A program made the position numbers and the translations under genes. Source: an uncultured Ruminobacter sp. (GTDB lineage Bacteria > Pseudomonadota > Gammaproteobacteria > Enterobacterales > Succinivibrionaceae). Taken from it: a DNA stretch of 34,711 bases. Numbering within the stretch: position 1 is the first letter of the stretch; the number at the start of each line of letters is the position of its first letter. This document shows positions 8,434 to 16,662 of this stretch, in pieces. Location of the stretch: the NCBI GenBank assembly GCA_902776415.1, contig CACYPY010000012.1, forward strand, positions 1-34,711, given 5' to 3'. The notes below the pieces were generated by a model, which was given only the letters and a program-made list of their open reading frames with translations, was not told the origin of the DNA and did no database searches.

Positions 8434-9222
8434 ATGCGTCTTGCCCTGGGGGTTGAATATAACGGACTTGGCTATAACGGTTTTCAGGTGCAGCCTGACA
8501 GACCCTCCATACAGGGAGAGCTGGAAAAGGCAATAAGTTCCGTGGCCGATGCTCCGGTTCATATCGTCTGCGCCGGGAGAACCGATGCCGGAGTGCATGC
8601 CACCGGACAGGTGATCAGCTTTGATTCTCCCAATGAACGGCCTCTCAGTGCCTGGACCCGCGGGGTGAATGCCCGGCTTCCGGATGATATTGTCATTACC
8701 TGGGGAAAAGAGGTTTCCGAAGGCTTCAGCGCCCGCTTCAGTGCCTTTGCCCGCCGTTACCGCTATATTATTTCCAACAGTTCCTCCAGACCGGCCGTGG
8801 GGAAGGGGCTGGTGAGCCACTGCTACCGGAGCCGGCTGGACGAGGCGGCCATGAATGAGGCCGCACATTGTCTTCTGGGGGAAAACGATTTTTCCACCTT
8901 TCGAGGTGCGGGGTGTCAGAGTCTTTCTCCCATGAGGAATGTTTCTGATATCGCGGTGCTGCGCCGGGGCAGCTTTGTGGTGCTGGACATTACGGCCAAC
9001 GCCTTTCTGCTGCACATGGTACGGAATATTGCCGGTTCACTTATGGAAATCGGGCTGGGGCATCAGCCGGTTTCCTGGATGAAGGAAATTTTTGAGGGGC
9101 GGGATCGCCGTCTTGCGGGGCCCACAGCTCCTCCGGACGGACTTTATCTTGTGGACGTGTCCTATCCGGATCTGTACGGCATCCCGGCAAGAACGGAGCT
9201 GGGGCCCTTGTTCTGGGAATAA
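8434..9222 (+). CDS. truA: tRNA pseudouridine(38-40) synthase TruA
   Basis: The product is 262 residues, near the family norm (E. coli 270). It isomerises uridines 38-40 in the anticodon stem of many tRNAs in the cytosol. The catalytic aspartate is D51 in AGRTDAGVHATGQV. Other family blocks are present: the opening LGVEYNG, SARFSAFARRYRY, FSTFRGAGCQ and FLLHMVRNIAG. The start at 8434 has GGAG at 8423-8426, seven bases upstream. The gap to the upstream GT-C gene is 52 bp without a terminator, so it may be read from that operon. Confidence 0.96.
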   Translation: MRLALGVEYNGLGYNGFQVQPDRPSIQGELEKAISSVADAPVHIVCAGRTDAGVHATGQVISFDSPNERPLSAWTRGVNARLPDDIVITWGKEVSEGFSARFSAFARRYRYIISNSSSRPAVGKGLVSHCYRSRLDEAAMNEAAHCLLGENDFSTFRGAGCQSLSPMRNVSDIAVLRRGSFVVLDITANAFLLHMVRNIAGSLMEIGLGHQPVSWMKEIFEGRDRRLAGPTAPPDGLYLVDVSYPDLYGIPARTELGPLFWE

Positions 9223-9255
9223 CGGTACCGAACCGGCCCGGGGATGCTCCGTAAC

Positions 9256-9298
9256 GAAAATAATTATCATTAGTTTTTTCCGGCCGGTGCTCTATAAT
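9256..9298 (+). promoter_or_regulatory. Fur-box-like operator and promoter before nifUS
   Basis: Positions 9256-9274 (GAAAATAATTATCATTAGT) match 14 of 19 bases of the classical Fur box. TATAAT lies at 9293-9298; the -35 region would fall at about 9269-9275, inside the Fur-like site. This would allow iron-dependent repression of the Fe-S genes. The -35 itself is weak, and a Fur match of this quality can occur by chance in AT-rich DNA. Confidence 0.5.
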
Positions 9299-9442
9299 CA
9301 CCGGATGATTGTGATATTCCTGAGACAGAAGGTGTCAGGTTTGATGCGGGAAATGGCATTTTAAGGCAATAAGCCGTTTCGCTGACGGAAATGCGGATCC
9401 TTCCCGGATTTTAATAACAGTTTTCGATAAAGGACAGAAGTC

Positions 9443-10567
9443 ATGTGGGACTATTCTGAAAAGGTAAAGGATCATTTTTTTCATCCCAGAAACGCCAAAA
9501 TCGTCGAGGGCGCCAATGCCGTGGGGGATGTGGGATCCATTGTCTGCGGCGATGCGCTCCGGCTGATGCTTAAAATTAATCCCGAAACCGAGGTGATTGA
9601 GGATGCCGGGTTCCAGACATTCGGATGCGGCAGCGCCATTGCTTCCTCCTCGGCCCTTACAGAAATGATTAAGGGGATGAAGCTGGAGGATGCCCTGAAG
9701 ATTACCAACAAGGATATTGCGGACTATCTTGACGGTCTTCCTCCGGAAAAGATGCACTGCTCGGTAATGGGCCGTGAGGCTTTGGACGCCGCAGCCGCCA
9801 ATTACCGCGGCGAATCCTATGAAAGTGCCCATGCCGATTCACCTCTGGTCTGCAAATGCTTCGGAGTTGATGAGGCTCATATTGTGCGGGCCATAAGGGA
9901 AAACCACCTCACCACCGTGCAGGATGTCACCAACTACACCAAGGCCGGCGGTGCCTGCGGATCCTGTCATGAGAAGATCGAGGAGATAATTGAACGGACT
10001 CTTCGGGAAATGGCCAATGACGAGGCCGCTTCTGCCGAAAAGGATCGGAGCCGGACCGGTGAAGCTTCCGAAAAGGCTGTTCCGGAGACTCCCCGCGAGC
10101 TCAGTGCTGCCGAAAGGATCAAGGCCGAGGCCGACGCCGAGATTCGGGCTCTTGAAGAGCAGATGCAGCGGGTGCGCGAGGAAGCCCAGGCTAAAATTGC
10201 CAGGGCTCAGGAGGAGGCCCGGCGTCGCGACGAACAGCTGAGAGCCGCAAAGGAGGAAGAACTCCGGAAGGCAGCAGAGGTCAGCGAGACCGCCGATGAA
10301 GGCCCGGTCAATGAGAACGTGCCTTTCTATGCCGAGGTGGTCCGGGTCATCAATGACATGAAGGTGGCCCTGGCTCAGGACGGCGGCAGCGTGGAGCTCA
10401 AAAAGGTAACCTCCGAGAAGGTTTATGTGGAGCTTTCCGGTTCCTGCGTGGGATGCATGATGACCGACATGACACTGTCCTGGATACAGCAGCAGATTAT
10501 GGAGGCGGTGGGACATTATGTGCAGGTGATCAATACCGCTGCTCCCGCACCGCTGTTCCCCGAGTAG
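9443..10567 (+). CDS. nifU: Fe-S cluster scaffold protein NifU with long charged linker
   Basis: The product is 374 residues. NifU receives sulfur from NifS, builds Fe-S clusters and passes them to target proteins in the cytosol. All three NifU domains are present. The IscU-like domain has C35, C62 and C106; the central ferredoxin-like domain has C137, C139, C172 and C175; the Nfu domain has C335 and C338 in CVGC. The first seven cysteines fall at the numbers known for Azotobacter NifU (about 310 residues). The extra length is a linker at about residues 193-292, rich in Glu, Ala, Arg and Lys (for example [19 protein letters not shown]), predicted to form a coiled coil. The start at 9443 has AGGAC about eight bases upstream. 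nifS follows. No nitrogenase gene is in the window, so a housekeeping role is likely. Confidence 0.95.
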   Translation: MWDYSEKVKDHFFHPRNAKIVEGANAVGDVGSIVCGDALRLMLKINPETEVIEDAGFQTFGCGSAIASSSALTEMIKGMKLEDALKITNKDIADYLDGLPPEKMHCSVMGREALDAAAANYRGESYESAHADSPLVCKCFGVDEAHIVRAIRENHLTTVQDVTNYTKAGGACGSCHEKIEEIIERTLREMANDEAASAEKDRSRTGEASEKAVPETPRELSAAERIKAEADAEIRALEEQMQRVREEAQAKIARAQEEARRRDEQLRAAKEEELRKAAEVSETADEGPVNENVPFYAEVVRVINDMKVALAQDGGSVELKKVTSEKVYVELSGSCVGCMMTDMTLSWIQQQIMEAVGHYVQVINTAAPAPLFPE

Positions 10568-10591
10568 CGGAGGGCCCTGATTCATATGCAG

Positions 10592-10628
10592 TGCCGTTTT
10601 CGGAATGTTTTTTCGAAACGGCAGTTTT
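10592..10628 (+). terminator. Hairpin between nifU and nifS, possible attenuator
   Basis: TGCCGTTT (10592-10599) and AAACGGCA (10616-10623) form an 8-bp stem, with inner CG/CG pairing possible, followed by GTTTTCC and a longer T run at 10640-10646. It sits in the 139-bp gap between two genes that normally work together. It could reduce transcription into nifS or stabilise the nifU transcript. Confidence 0.45.
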
Positions 10629-10706
10629 CCCATCTCGTTTTTTTAATACCGGAACTCCGGCCCGGAACAGTTTCCCTGCCGGTTTCGGTGTCGCGCGGAG
10701 CATAAA

Positions 10707-11939
10707 ATGACAACTGAAAAGAAGCGTGTATACCTGGACAACAACGCCACCACCAGAACCGATCCCCTGGTATATCAGTCCATGATCCCGTTTTTCACCG
10801 AGTTTTACGGCAACCCCAGTTCCATGCACGATTTCGGGACTCCGGTCCGGGAGGCCATGGAGGAAGCCCGGCACAAGGTGGCGCAGTTTATCGGGGCAGA
10901 GCATGATGATGAAATAATTTTTACCGGGTGCGCCACGGAATCAGACAATACCGCTCTCGAAAGTGCCGTGCTTGCCAATCCGGATCGTCCGGAAATAATC
11001 ACCACTGCGGTGGAGCATCCGGCCATCATGCAGACATGTGCCCGCCTGGAAAAGCGCGGCATTCGGGTGCATTACCTTCATGTTGACGGACACGGCAGAC
11101 TGGATTTGGACGAGTACCGTTCCCTGTTGTCCGATCGGGTGGCCATTGTTTCCGTAATGTGGGCCAACAATGAAACCGGCAACATCTATCCGGTAAAGGA
11201 GATGGCGGAAATGGCCCGGGAGCACGGCATTCAGTTTCATACCGATGCGGTGCAGGCCATGGGAAAGATTCCGGTGAATGTCGGGGACAGCTGTATCGAC
11301 ATGCTGAGCTTTTCCGGACACAAGCTTCATGCTCCCAAGGGCGTCGGAGTGCTGTACCTGAGACGGAATACCCGTTTCCGTCCCTTCATGAAGGGCGGTC
11401 ATCAGGAAAAGGGCCGCCGCGCCGGTACCGAAAACACCCCGTATATTGTGGGACTTGGCACGGCCTGCGATCTGGCAGCGCTGCACCTTCCGGAGGTCGA
11501 TGTCAGAATCCGGGAGCTTCGGGATCGCCTGCAGTTCGGGATTCTCCGGGAGGTGCCAAACTGTTTTGTTACCGGAGATATCGAGAACCGCACCGCCAAT
11601 ACCGTGAATATCGCCTTCGAATATGTGGAGGGTGAGGCAATTCTGCTCAAGTTCAACGAACTGGGAATTGCCGCTTCCACCGGCAGTGCCTGCTCTTCGG
11701 GATCCCTGGAGCCGAGTTACGTGATGCGGGCCATGAACATTCCGTTTACCGCCGCTCACGGAACGGTGCGCTTCAGTCTGAGCCGCTTCACTACCGAAGA
11801 GGAAGTGGATTATGTTGTCGAAAAGGTCCCGGAGGTGATTCGGGAGCTCCGGGAGTATTCCCCGTACTGGAAGCAGGGCAAGCCGGCGATGAGCACCTTT
11901 GATCCGGAGTACAAGGGCAGTCTCGGAAAGAACAGCTGA
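10707..11939 (+). CDS. nifS: Cysteine desulfurase NifS
   Basis: The product is 410 residues (Azotobacter NifS 402). It is a PLP enzyme that turns cysteine into alanine and a protein-bound persulfide for Fe-S cluster assembly on NifU. The PLP-binding lysine is K206 in SFSGHKLHAPKG and the persulfide cysteine is C329 in STGSACSSGSLEPS. The opening YLDNNATTRTDP and the block MWANNETGNIYPV are typical of the NifS/IscS class I group; the short loop around the active cysteine fits NifS. The start at 10707 has GCGGAG upstream. It follows nifU at 139 bp with a hairpin between and is followed by a strong terminator. Confidence 0.95.
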   Translation: MTTEKKRVYLDNNATTRTDPLVYQSMIPFFTEFYGNPSSMHDFGTPVREAMEEARHKVAQFIGAEHDDEIIFTGCATESDNTALESAVLANPDRPEIITTAVEHPAIMQTCARLEKRGIRVHYLHVDGHGRLDLDEYRSLLSDRVAIVSVMWANNETGNIYPVKEMAEMAREHGIQFHTDAVQAMGKIPVNVGDSCIDMLSFSGHKLHAPKGVGVLYLRRNTRFRPFMKGGHQEKGRRAGTENTPYIVGLGTACDLAALHLPEVDVRIRELRDRLQFGILREVPNCFVTGDIENRTANTVNIAFEYVEGEAILLKFNELGIAASTGSACSSGSLEPSYVMRAMNIPFTAAHGTVRFSLSRFTTEEEVDYVVEKVPEVIRELREYSPYWKQGKPAMSTFDPEYKGSLGKNS

Positions 11940-11980
11940 AGCCCCGGTTCCTTTTTTTCGAAAAATCAGGACAGATCCAG

Positions 11981-12020
11981 GTCCCCGGGAGGTTCGCCTT
12001 CGCGGGGACTTGCCGTTTTT
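11981..12020 (+). terminator. Rho-independent terminator after nifS with UUCG loop
   Basis: GTCCCCG (11981-11987) pairs with CGGGGAC (12003-12009). The interior adds AGG-TTCG-CCT, giving a long stem capped by a stable UUCG tetraloop, then TTGCCGTTTTT. It lies 41 bp after the nifS stop. Confidence 0.75.
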
Positions 12021-12076
12021 AACCGTTTCAGGGACAAATTCGGGAAAATTTTCGGGAAAAATATCTGAACAGCCGT

Positions 12077-12082
12077 TATAAT
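12077..12082 (+). promoter_or_regulatory. Candidate -10 element for yoaA
   Basis: A perfect TATAAT lies 70 bp before the yoaA ATG at 12153 and directly after the nifS terminator. No clear -35 is found at 16-18 bp spacing (the sequence there is GC-rich), so this is a partial promoter call. Confidence 0.4.
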
Positions 12083-12152
12083 TTTTATAGGATGAGTTTT
12101 TCTATTTCCGGGGAAATCCGGGAGTACTTTTTCTTCGGAAGGCTTTTTTGCA

Positions 12153-14540
12153 ATGTCTGAAATATCCGCGATTTTTGAAAAGGGCGGTCCTTTGGGAAGT
12201 GTCCCGGGCTATCGGGTCAGACCGGGACAGGTAAGCATGGCGGAGGCCGTGGCGGAAGCCATTTCCCGGAGCCGAAACCTTATTGCCGAGGCCGGAACCG
12301 GTACCGGAAAGACCTTCGGCTACCTGGTGCCGATTCTGAAAAAACGCTGCCGGGCCATTATCAGCACGGAGGCCAAGAATCTGCAGAACCAGATTTCCGA
12401 GAAGGATCTCCCTGAACTGCTCCGGAAGATGGGGCTCTCCGATCAGGTCTCAGTGGTTCTCTGGAAGGGGAAAAACAATTATATCTGCCTGGATGCCCTG
12501 GAAAGAGCCATGAAGCGGGCCGACCGCAGCACGGGGAAAGGATCCGGTGCGGACGATATGGCCCTTCTGAAGGAAAAAAAGTCTCGCATCATGGAATTCA
12601 TCAGGAATCCGGGAAACGGCGAGATTTCCGATTTTGAGAAGGTTACCGGAATCTCGAATTCCCGGCTTTTGTCCCGGCTGGCCATAGATCCCGAACGCTG
12701 TGTCGATTCCTGCGATACCTGCTATCACAAGAAGGTTCATGCCATGGCCCAGGAAGCGGAAATCGTTATTGTCAACCATTCCCTGCTCTGCTACGGGGCC
12801 TTTATTGAGGACTATCTTCCCAATGCTCAGGTGGTGGTTATCGATGAGGCTCATAAATTTCCTGACTGCATAAAGCAGTGTTATTCCACCAGATTCAGCA
12901 GTCTGAAGTTCCTGAAAACCATGAACATTGTGCGGGAGCAGATCAATGAGGCTCTCGGAGGAGACTCCGCGCTGGAAAAGCTTGAGGAAAAATCACGGAA
13001 ACGTCCCGGCAAAAAGGGAGACGGTTCGGTGGACATTTTTCGGGAGCGGGCGCTTGCTCCCTATATCGAATCCATTATTGATATCAGGCAGTCTCTTAAG
13101 GAGCTGGAGGACTGTCTGCCCGGTTTTTGCGAAGTTTTGCGGAGCCGCTATACCGATCCGGACAATGACTACACCCTGAAGCCGGAATATCGGGGACAGG
13201 AACGGGATCTTCCGGTGGTTTTCAGTAACGGCAAGTATTCCCAGGATGAAAACAAATGCTCGGAAAGCGCCTTTCTCGAGGAACTCGAAGATCCGGTCGG
13301 CAGCTTCTATCCGGTGCTCAAGAGTTTTATCGAGCTTATTAATCGGACAGCCATCAAAATGTCGAATCTTACCGTGCAGATTCGAAACGCCATGACCGGA
13401 CCGGACGGGAAGCATGATGAATCCCTGAATGATCTGTCATTGCGTATGGAGCGCTGCTGTGAGCTTCTTTTGAACTATGAGTCCGAGCTTAAGGAGAAAA
13501 TTTTTCCGGAGCTTTCAGCGGATCCGGATGAAGAGAATCCGTTTGATTCCGAACACTATTATCGGAGTTATATCCGTTCCCCGGGATTTTTTGAGATCTC
13601 CTGCACTCCCTACAATCCCGCCCGGGAGTTCCGGGATTTCTTTCTGGAATCCAAAATCAACCTCAGTCGGGCCAGCTATGTTTTTACCAGCGCCACCATT
13701 TCCACCGGAGGCATGTCTTCCTTTGACGGGATTTCCGAATCGGGATCCTACAATTATTTCGCGGATTTCATGATGCGGCTGGGACTTGACAATGATTCCA
13801 CGGATGTTATCCAGATTGCCAGTCCCTTCAACTATTACCGGAACAGTCTGCTCTGCATTCCCGAGTCCCTGAATTCCCTGAGAAAATCCGTGTCGGGCGC
13901 TCTTCGGCCGGACGCGGTGCTTGAAATGCTGGCAGAAGCCATTAACATCACTCCCGGCGGCATTTTCATTCTCTGTACCTCCTATGCTTCGGTGAGCAAC
14001 TACTACGCCGCGCTGCTGCAACTTATCAAAACCCGCAAAATCAGGCCGCGTCTGGTCATGTACCAGGGAGATGATTCTCTCGGCAAGGAGCAGATGACTG
14101 TCAGATTCCGCCAGGACGGAAGAGCGGTGCTTATCGGAACCAAATCCTTCTGGGAGGGCGTGGACATGCCGGGAAAGGATCTTTCCATGGTGATTATCGA
14201 TAAAATTCCCTTCCCTCAGATGACCATTGATCTCAAGGCCGAAAGGAGGTACTGCGAGACCCATCGCAATATTTCCGGAAAGTACGGGATTTTCGAGATG
14301 GTTGACATGCCCCGGGCCATCATTGACCTGAAACAGGGGGTGGGCCGGCTTATTCGCAAGGAAAATGATGTCGGGGTTACGGTTATCTGCAGTCCGGCTC
14401 TGACCGACGGAGGCAGAAAGCAGTACCGGGATGACATTCTGGAATCCCTGCCGCCCATGTATTTTGACAGCGATATCGGGGTGATTCCGGAATTCTGGAA
14501 CTGGCACCGGAAGCATGATGCCGGTGATTCCGCCCGGTGA
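12153..14540 (+). CDS. yoaA: DinG/XPD-family ATP-dependent DNA helicase, YoaA-like
   Basis: The product is 795 residues. It is a superfamily 2 helicase of the Fe-S-containing XPD/DinG group, acting on damaged or stalled replication intermediates. Walker A is AEAGTGTGKT at 45-54 and the DEAH box is at 231-234. Cysteines that can hold the 4Fe-4S cluster are C112, C183, C187 and C190. Late motifs include GTKSFWEGVDMPG and QGVGRLIRKEND. It is longer than E. coli YoaA (about 636), with an extra charged region around residues 285-460. YoaA rather than DinG is preferred because tsaB follows directly, as in E. coli. The start has GAAGG ten bases upstream. Confidence 0.85.
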   Translation: MSEISAIFEKGGPLGSVPGYRVRPGQVSMAEAVAEAISRSRNLIAEAGTGTGKTFGYLVPILKKRCRAIISTEAKNLQNQISEKDLPELLRKMGLSDQVSVVLWKGKNNYICLDALERAMKRADRSTGKGSGADDMALLKEKKSRIMEFIRNPGNGEISDFEKVTGISNSRLLSRLAIDPERCVDSCDTCYHKKVHAMAQEAEIVIVNHSLLCYGAFIEDYLPNAQVVVIDEAHKFPDCIKQCYSTRFSSLKFLKTMNIVREQINEALGGDSALEKLEEKSRKRPGKKGDGSVDIFRERALAPYIESIIDIRQSLKELEDCLPGFCEVLRSRYTDPDNDYTLKPEYRGQERDLPVVFSNGKYSQDENKCSESAFLEELEDPVGSFYPVLKSFIELINRTAIKMSNLTVQIRNAMTGPDGKHDESLNDLSLRMERCCELLLNYESELKEKIFPELSADPDEENPFDSEHYYRSYIRSPGFFEISCTPYNPAREFRDFFLESKINLSRASYVFTSATISTGGMSSFDGISESGSYNYFADFMMRLGLDNDSTDVIQIASPFNYYRNSLLCIPESLNSLRKSVSGALRPDAVLEMLAEAINITPGGIFILCTSYASVSNYYAALLQLIKTRKIRPRLVMYQGDDSLGKEQMTVRFRQDGRAVLIGTKSFWEGVDMPGKDLSMVIIDKIPFPQMTIDLKAERRYCETHRNISGKYGIFEMVDMPRAIIDLKQGVGRLIRKENDVGVTVICSPALTDGGRKQYRDDILESLPPMYFDSDIGVIPEFWNWHRKHDAGDSAR

Positions 14541-14559
14541 TTTCGGGCACGGTTTTTTT
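14530..14559 (+). terminator. Rho-independent terminator overlapping the yoaA stop
   Basis: GCCCG (14532-14536) pairs with CGGGC (14544-14548) and the stem can extend through CCG/CGG with mismatches; it is followed by T7 at 14553-14559. The stem includes the last yoaA codons and the stop at 14538-14540. Confidence 0.6.
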
Positions 14560-14575
14560 GCCGTCGCTAACGGGC

Positions 14576-14581
14576 TATAAT
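14576..14581 (+). promoter_or_regulatory. Candidate -10 element for tsaB
   Basis: A perfect TATAAT lies 32 bp before the tsaB ATG at 14613 and just after the yoaA terminator. The -35 position is a T-run (14553-14558) rather than a good TTGACA match. Confidence 0.4.
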
Positions 14582-14612
14582 AGGCACTGTGAGTTTTTGT
14601 CGGGATTTTTTT

Positions 14613-15338
14613 ATGACCAGAATACTTGCGGTGGATACTTCCACCGAGGCCTGCTCTGCTGCTCTTTACGATGACGGCAGGATATTTTGCGAGAAGGAGG
14701 TGGCTCCCCAGGGGCACACCCGTCTCCTGCTCCCCATGATAGAACGGCTTCTAAAAATTCAGGGGCTCAGTCTTCAGGATTTGGACTGTCTGGCTGCAGG
14801 AAGGGGGCCGGGATCCTTTACCGGGGTGCGCATCGGAGTCAGCATGGCCCAGGGATTGGCCTTCGGTGCCGGAAAGCCCCTTGTCGGGATAAGCGATCTT
14901 GAGGTTCTGGCTTTTACGGCGTTTAACGACACTGCTTCCGGAAAGGCAGTGGCGGCCATAGATGCCAGAATGGGGGAGGTTTACATCGGAGTCTACGAAA
15001 GGGATTCCCGGGGCTTCCCGGTTCTTCTGGGAGAAGAGCGGGTACTGGCTCCGGAGAAAGCGCTGGCCGCTGTCAGAGAGCTTATCGGGGACGACGAAGT
15101 TCCGGCCGTTATCGGAACCGGCTTCGGGGCTTATCCTGAAATGGTCGGGGCTCTTAATGGTGTCAGAACCGGCGAGAGTCTTCCCTGGGCGGACAGCCTG
15201 GTGCGTCTGGCGCTCCGGGACTGGGAGCTCTCCCTGGCCCAGCCTCCGGAGGAGGTGCTTCCTGTTTATATTCGGGATCAGGTTACCTGGAAAAAAATCA
15301 GCGATCAGGAGCGGGAACGTCAGAGCAGGAAGGTATAG
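14613..15338 (+). CDS. tsaB: tRNA threonylcarbamoyladenosine biosynthesis protein TsaB
   Basis: The product is 241 residues (E. coli TsaB 231). TsaB works with TsaD and TsaE to put the threonylcarbamoyl group on A37 of ANN-decoding tRNAs. The ASKHA-fold opening ILAVDTSTEACSAAL and the block GRGPGSFTGVRIG are diagnostic. The C-terminal part ends PVYIRDQVTWKK, matching the P.Y.R...W ending of TsaB. The ATG at 14613 is chosen; an in-frame GTG at 14589 would add eight residues that do not resemble the family start. It follows yoaA as in E. coli but appears to have its own promoter. Confidence 0.95.
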   Translation: MTRILAVDTSTEACSAALYDDGRIFCEKEVAPQGHTRLLLPMIERLLKIQGLSLQDLDCLAAGRGPGSFTGVRIGVSMAQGLAFGAGKPLVGISDLEVLAFTAFNDTASGKAVAAIDARMGEVYIGVYERDSRGFPVLLGEERVLAPEKALAAVRELIGDDEVPAVIGTGFGAYPEMVGALNGVRTGESLPWADSLVRLALRDWELSLAQPPEEVLPVYIRDQVTWKKISDQERERQSRKV

Positions 15339-15573
15339 CTGATACCGGAAGCGTTTTTAAACCCCGGAAGAAGTTTTTTTACATTGCCTGTGATATTCTT
15401 CAGGAAAACGTAAAAACTCCGGAGCCGCCGGTCATCCGAGACCTGGCGTGACATGACGGGGGTGGCGGAATCAGGGGGCAGGAAAACTCCGGCTGTGATT
15501 CCGGCCTGACAATAACAACAGTCCGGGACATCTGAAAGCGTTGGTTGAATTCTTCTAACCGGGAGGAAGGAGC

Positions 15574-16614
15574 ATGTCAAGACAGGATCATGCTTTAAGT
15601 GTGGCCGTTATCGGCGCCGGGGTCAGAGCACGGAACATGATCCGGGTTTACAGGATGCTGGGGCGTCCCGTAACCGGGGTGTTCAGCAGAACCAGGGCCA
15701 ATACCTACAAAATGGTGGAGGAACTGGGACTCTACGGAGTTACCACTGTGTATGAAAATCTTGCCAATCTTCTGGAGCATGATGTGGCTCCCTATATCTA
15801 TATTGCCTCCCCCAACAGCACTCATGCCTCTTTTTCCATGGAGGCGATTTTTCACGGGAGGCATGTGCTTACCGAGAATCTGATGGCAGAAAACGTGAGA
15901 GAGCTGGCGGCCATTGAGGATGCTCTCCGGCAGGAGCCCCGGGTTTTTATGGAGGCCAACACCGCTCTTTCCTCCCCGGTTTTAAAGCGCCTGAGACAGT
16001 ATGTGGATTCCGGCAGGGAATATCCCGAACTTGGCAAGTTCGGGATGCTGGCCATTACCTACAGCTCCTCCCGGGAAAAGCCCCAGAGCGAGCTGGGATT
16101 TCTGAAGAGCGAAGGCTGCTATCCTATCGGAGCGGCAGTGCGGCTTCAGGGAACCCGGGTGGATACGGTGGTATCAGACATGGATTTCGATGCCGGGTGG
16201 CACGATTCCCGGGGGGCCTGCACCCTCAGCAATGAAGACGGCGTCAAAGCCTGTCTGTCCATGTCTTTTGCGGACAGACTGCCCTCCAACGTGGTGCTTT
16301 CCTTCAGTAATGGCTTTATTGTGGTGGAGGATTTTCCGACAGCTCTTCATTATGATGTTTATCATAACGGGGACAAAACCCGGGTGGATCTCACGGAGGA
16401 AATACTTCGGGAGTATGAGCTTTCTCCGGAGATTTTTAAAAGTCCGCTGGATATCTCCCTGGCAGTGGAAATTCTGGATTTCGAGGCGGCGGTGGCTGCC
16501 GGCGAACCGGTTCGATCCGGTCAGGAGGAATTCACGAATTACCAGGAATCCCTGGCAGTGTTTCGCCTTATTTATGAGATTTTGGCTCACATGTCTGTTT
16601 ACCGGGATGTCTGA
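15574..16614 (+). CDS. Gfo/Idh/MocA-family oxidoreductase-like protein with altered EKP motif
   Basis: The product is 346 residues. The N-terminal Rossmann domain starts VAVIGAGVRARNMIRVY, binding NAD(P), and continues with ASPNSTHASFSMEAI as in sugar or inositol dehydrogenases. In most relatives the next block is EKP, whose lysine is catalytic; here it is E101-N102-L103, so that lysine is missing. The C-terminal alpha/beta domain is family-like but has no clear catalytic histidine I can name. It could be a non-catalytic or substrate-specific member. AGGAAGGAG directly upstream makes the 15574 start very firm. The 235 bp before it hold no gene, terminator or clear promoter. It stands just before the pigment cluster; a link to it is not shown. 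Confidence 0.85.
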   Translation: MSRQDHALSVAVIGAGVRARNMIRVYRMLGRPVTGVFSRTRANTYKMVEELGLYGVTTVYENLANLLEHDVAPYIYIASPNSTHASFSMEAIFHGRHVLTENLMAENVRELAAIEDALRQEPRVFMEANTALSSPVLKRLRQYVDSGREYPELGKFGMLAITYSSSREKPQSELGFLKSEGCYPIGAAVRLQGTRVDTVVSDMDFDAGWHDSRGACTLSNEDGVKACLSMSFADRLPSNVVLSFSNGFIVVEDFPTALHYDVYHNGDKTRVDLTEEILREYELSPEIFKSPLDISLAVEILDFEAAVAAGEPVRSGQEEFTNYQESLAVFRLIYEILAHMSVYRDV

Positions 16615-16662
16615 ATGACTGCCGGAGATGCGGGCTGATGAGACCCGGATGGAAAAAACGCA

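Noticed and set aside
9305..9364. 19-residue leader peptide before nifU (MIVIFLRQKVSG...)
   Set aside because: It starts only a few bases after the -10, so it would lie at or before the transcript start, and has no ribosome-binding site or regulatory codon run.
10941..11759. 272-residue open frame on the minus strand
   Set aside because: It is antisense to nifS, which has all catalytic residues; no domain or ribosome-binding site supports it.
13515..14717. 400-residue open frame on the minus strand
   Set aside because: It lies opposite the helicase and start of tsaB, whose motifs are intact on the plus strand. It is rich in His, Gly and Pro as shadow frames are and has no recognisable motif.
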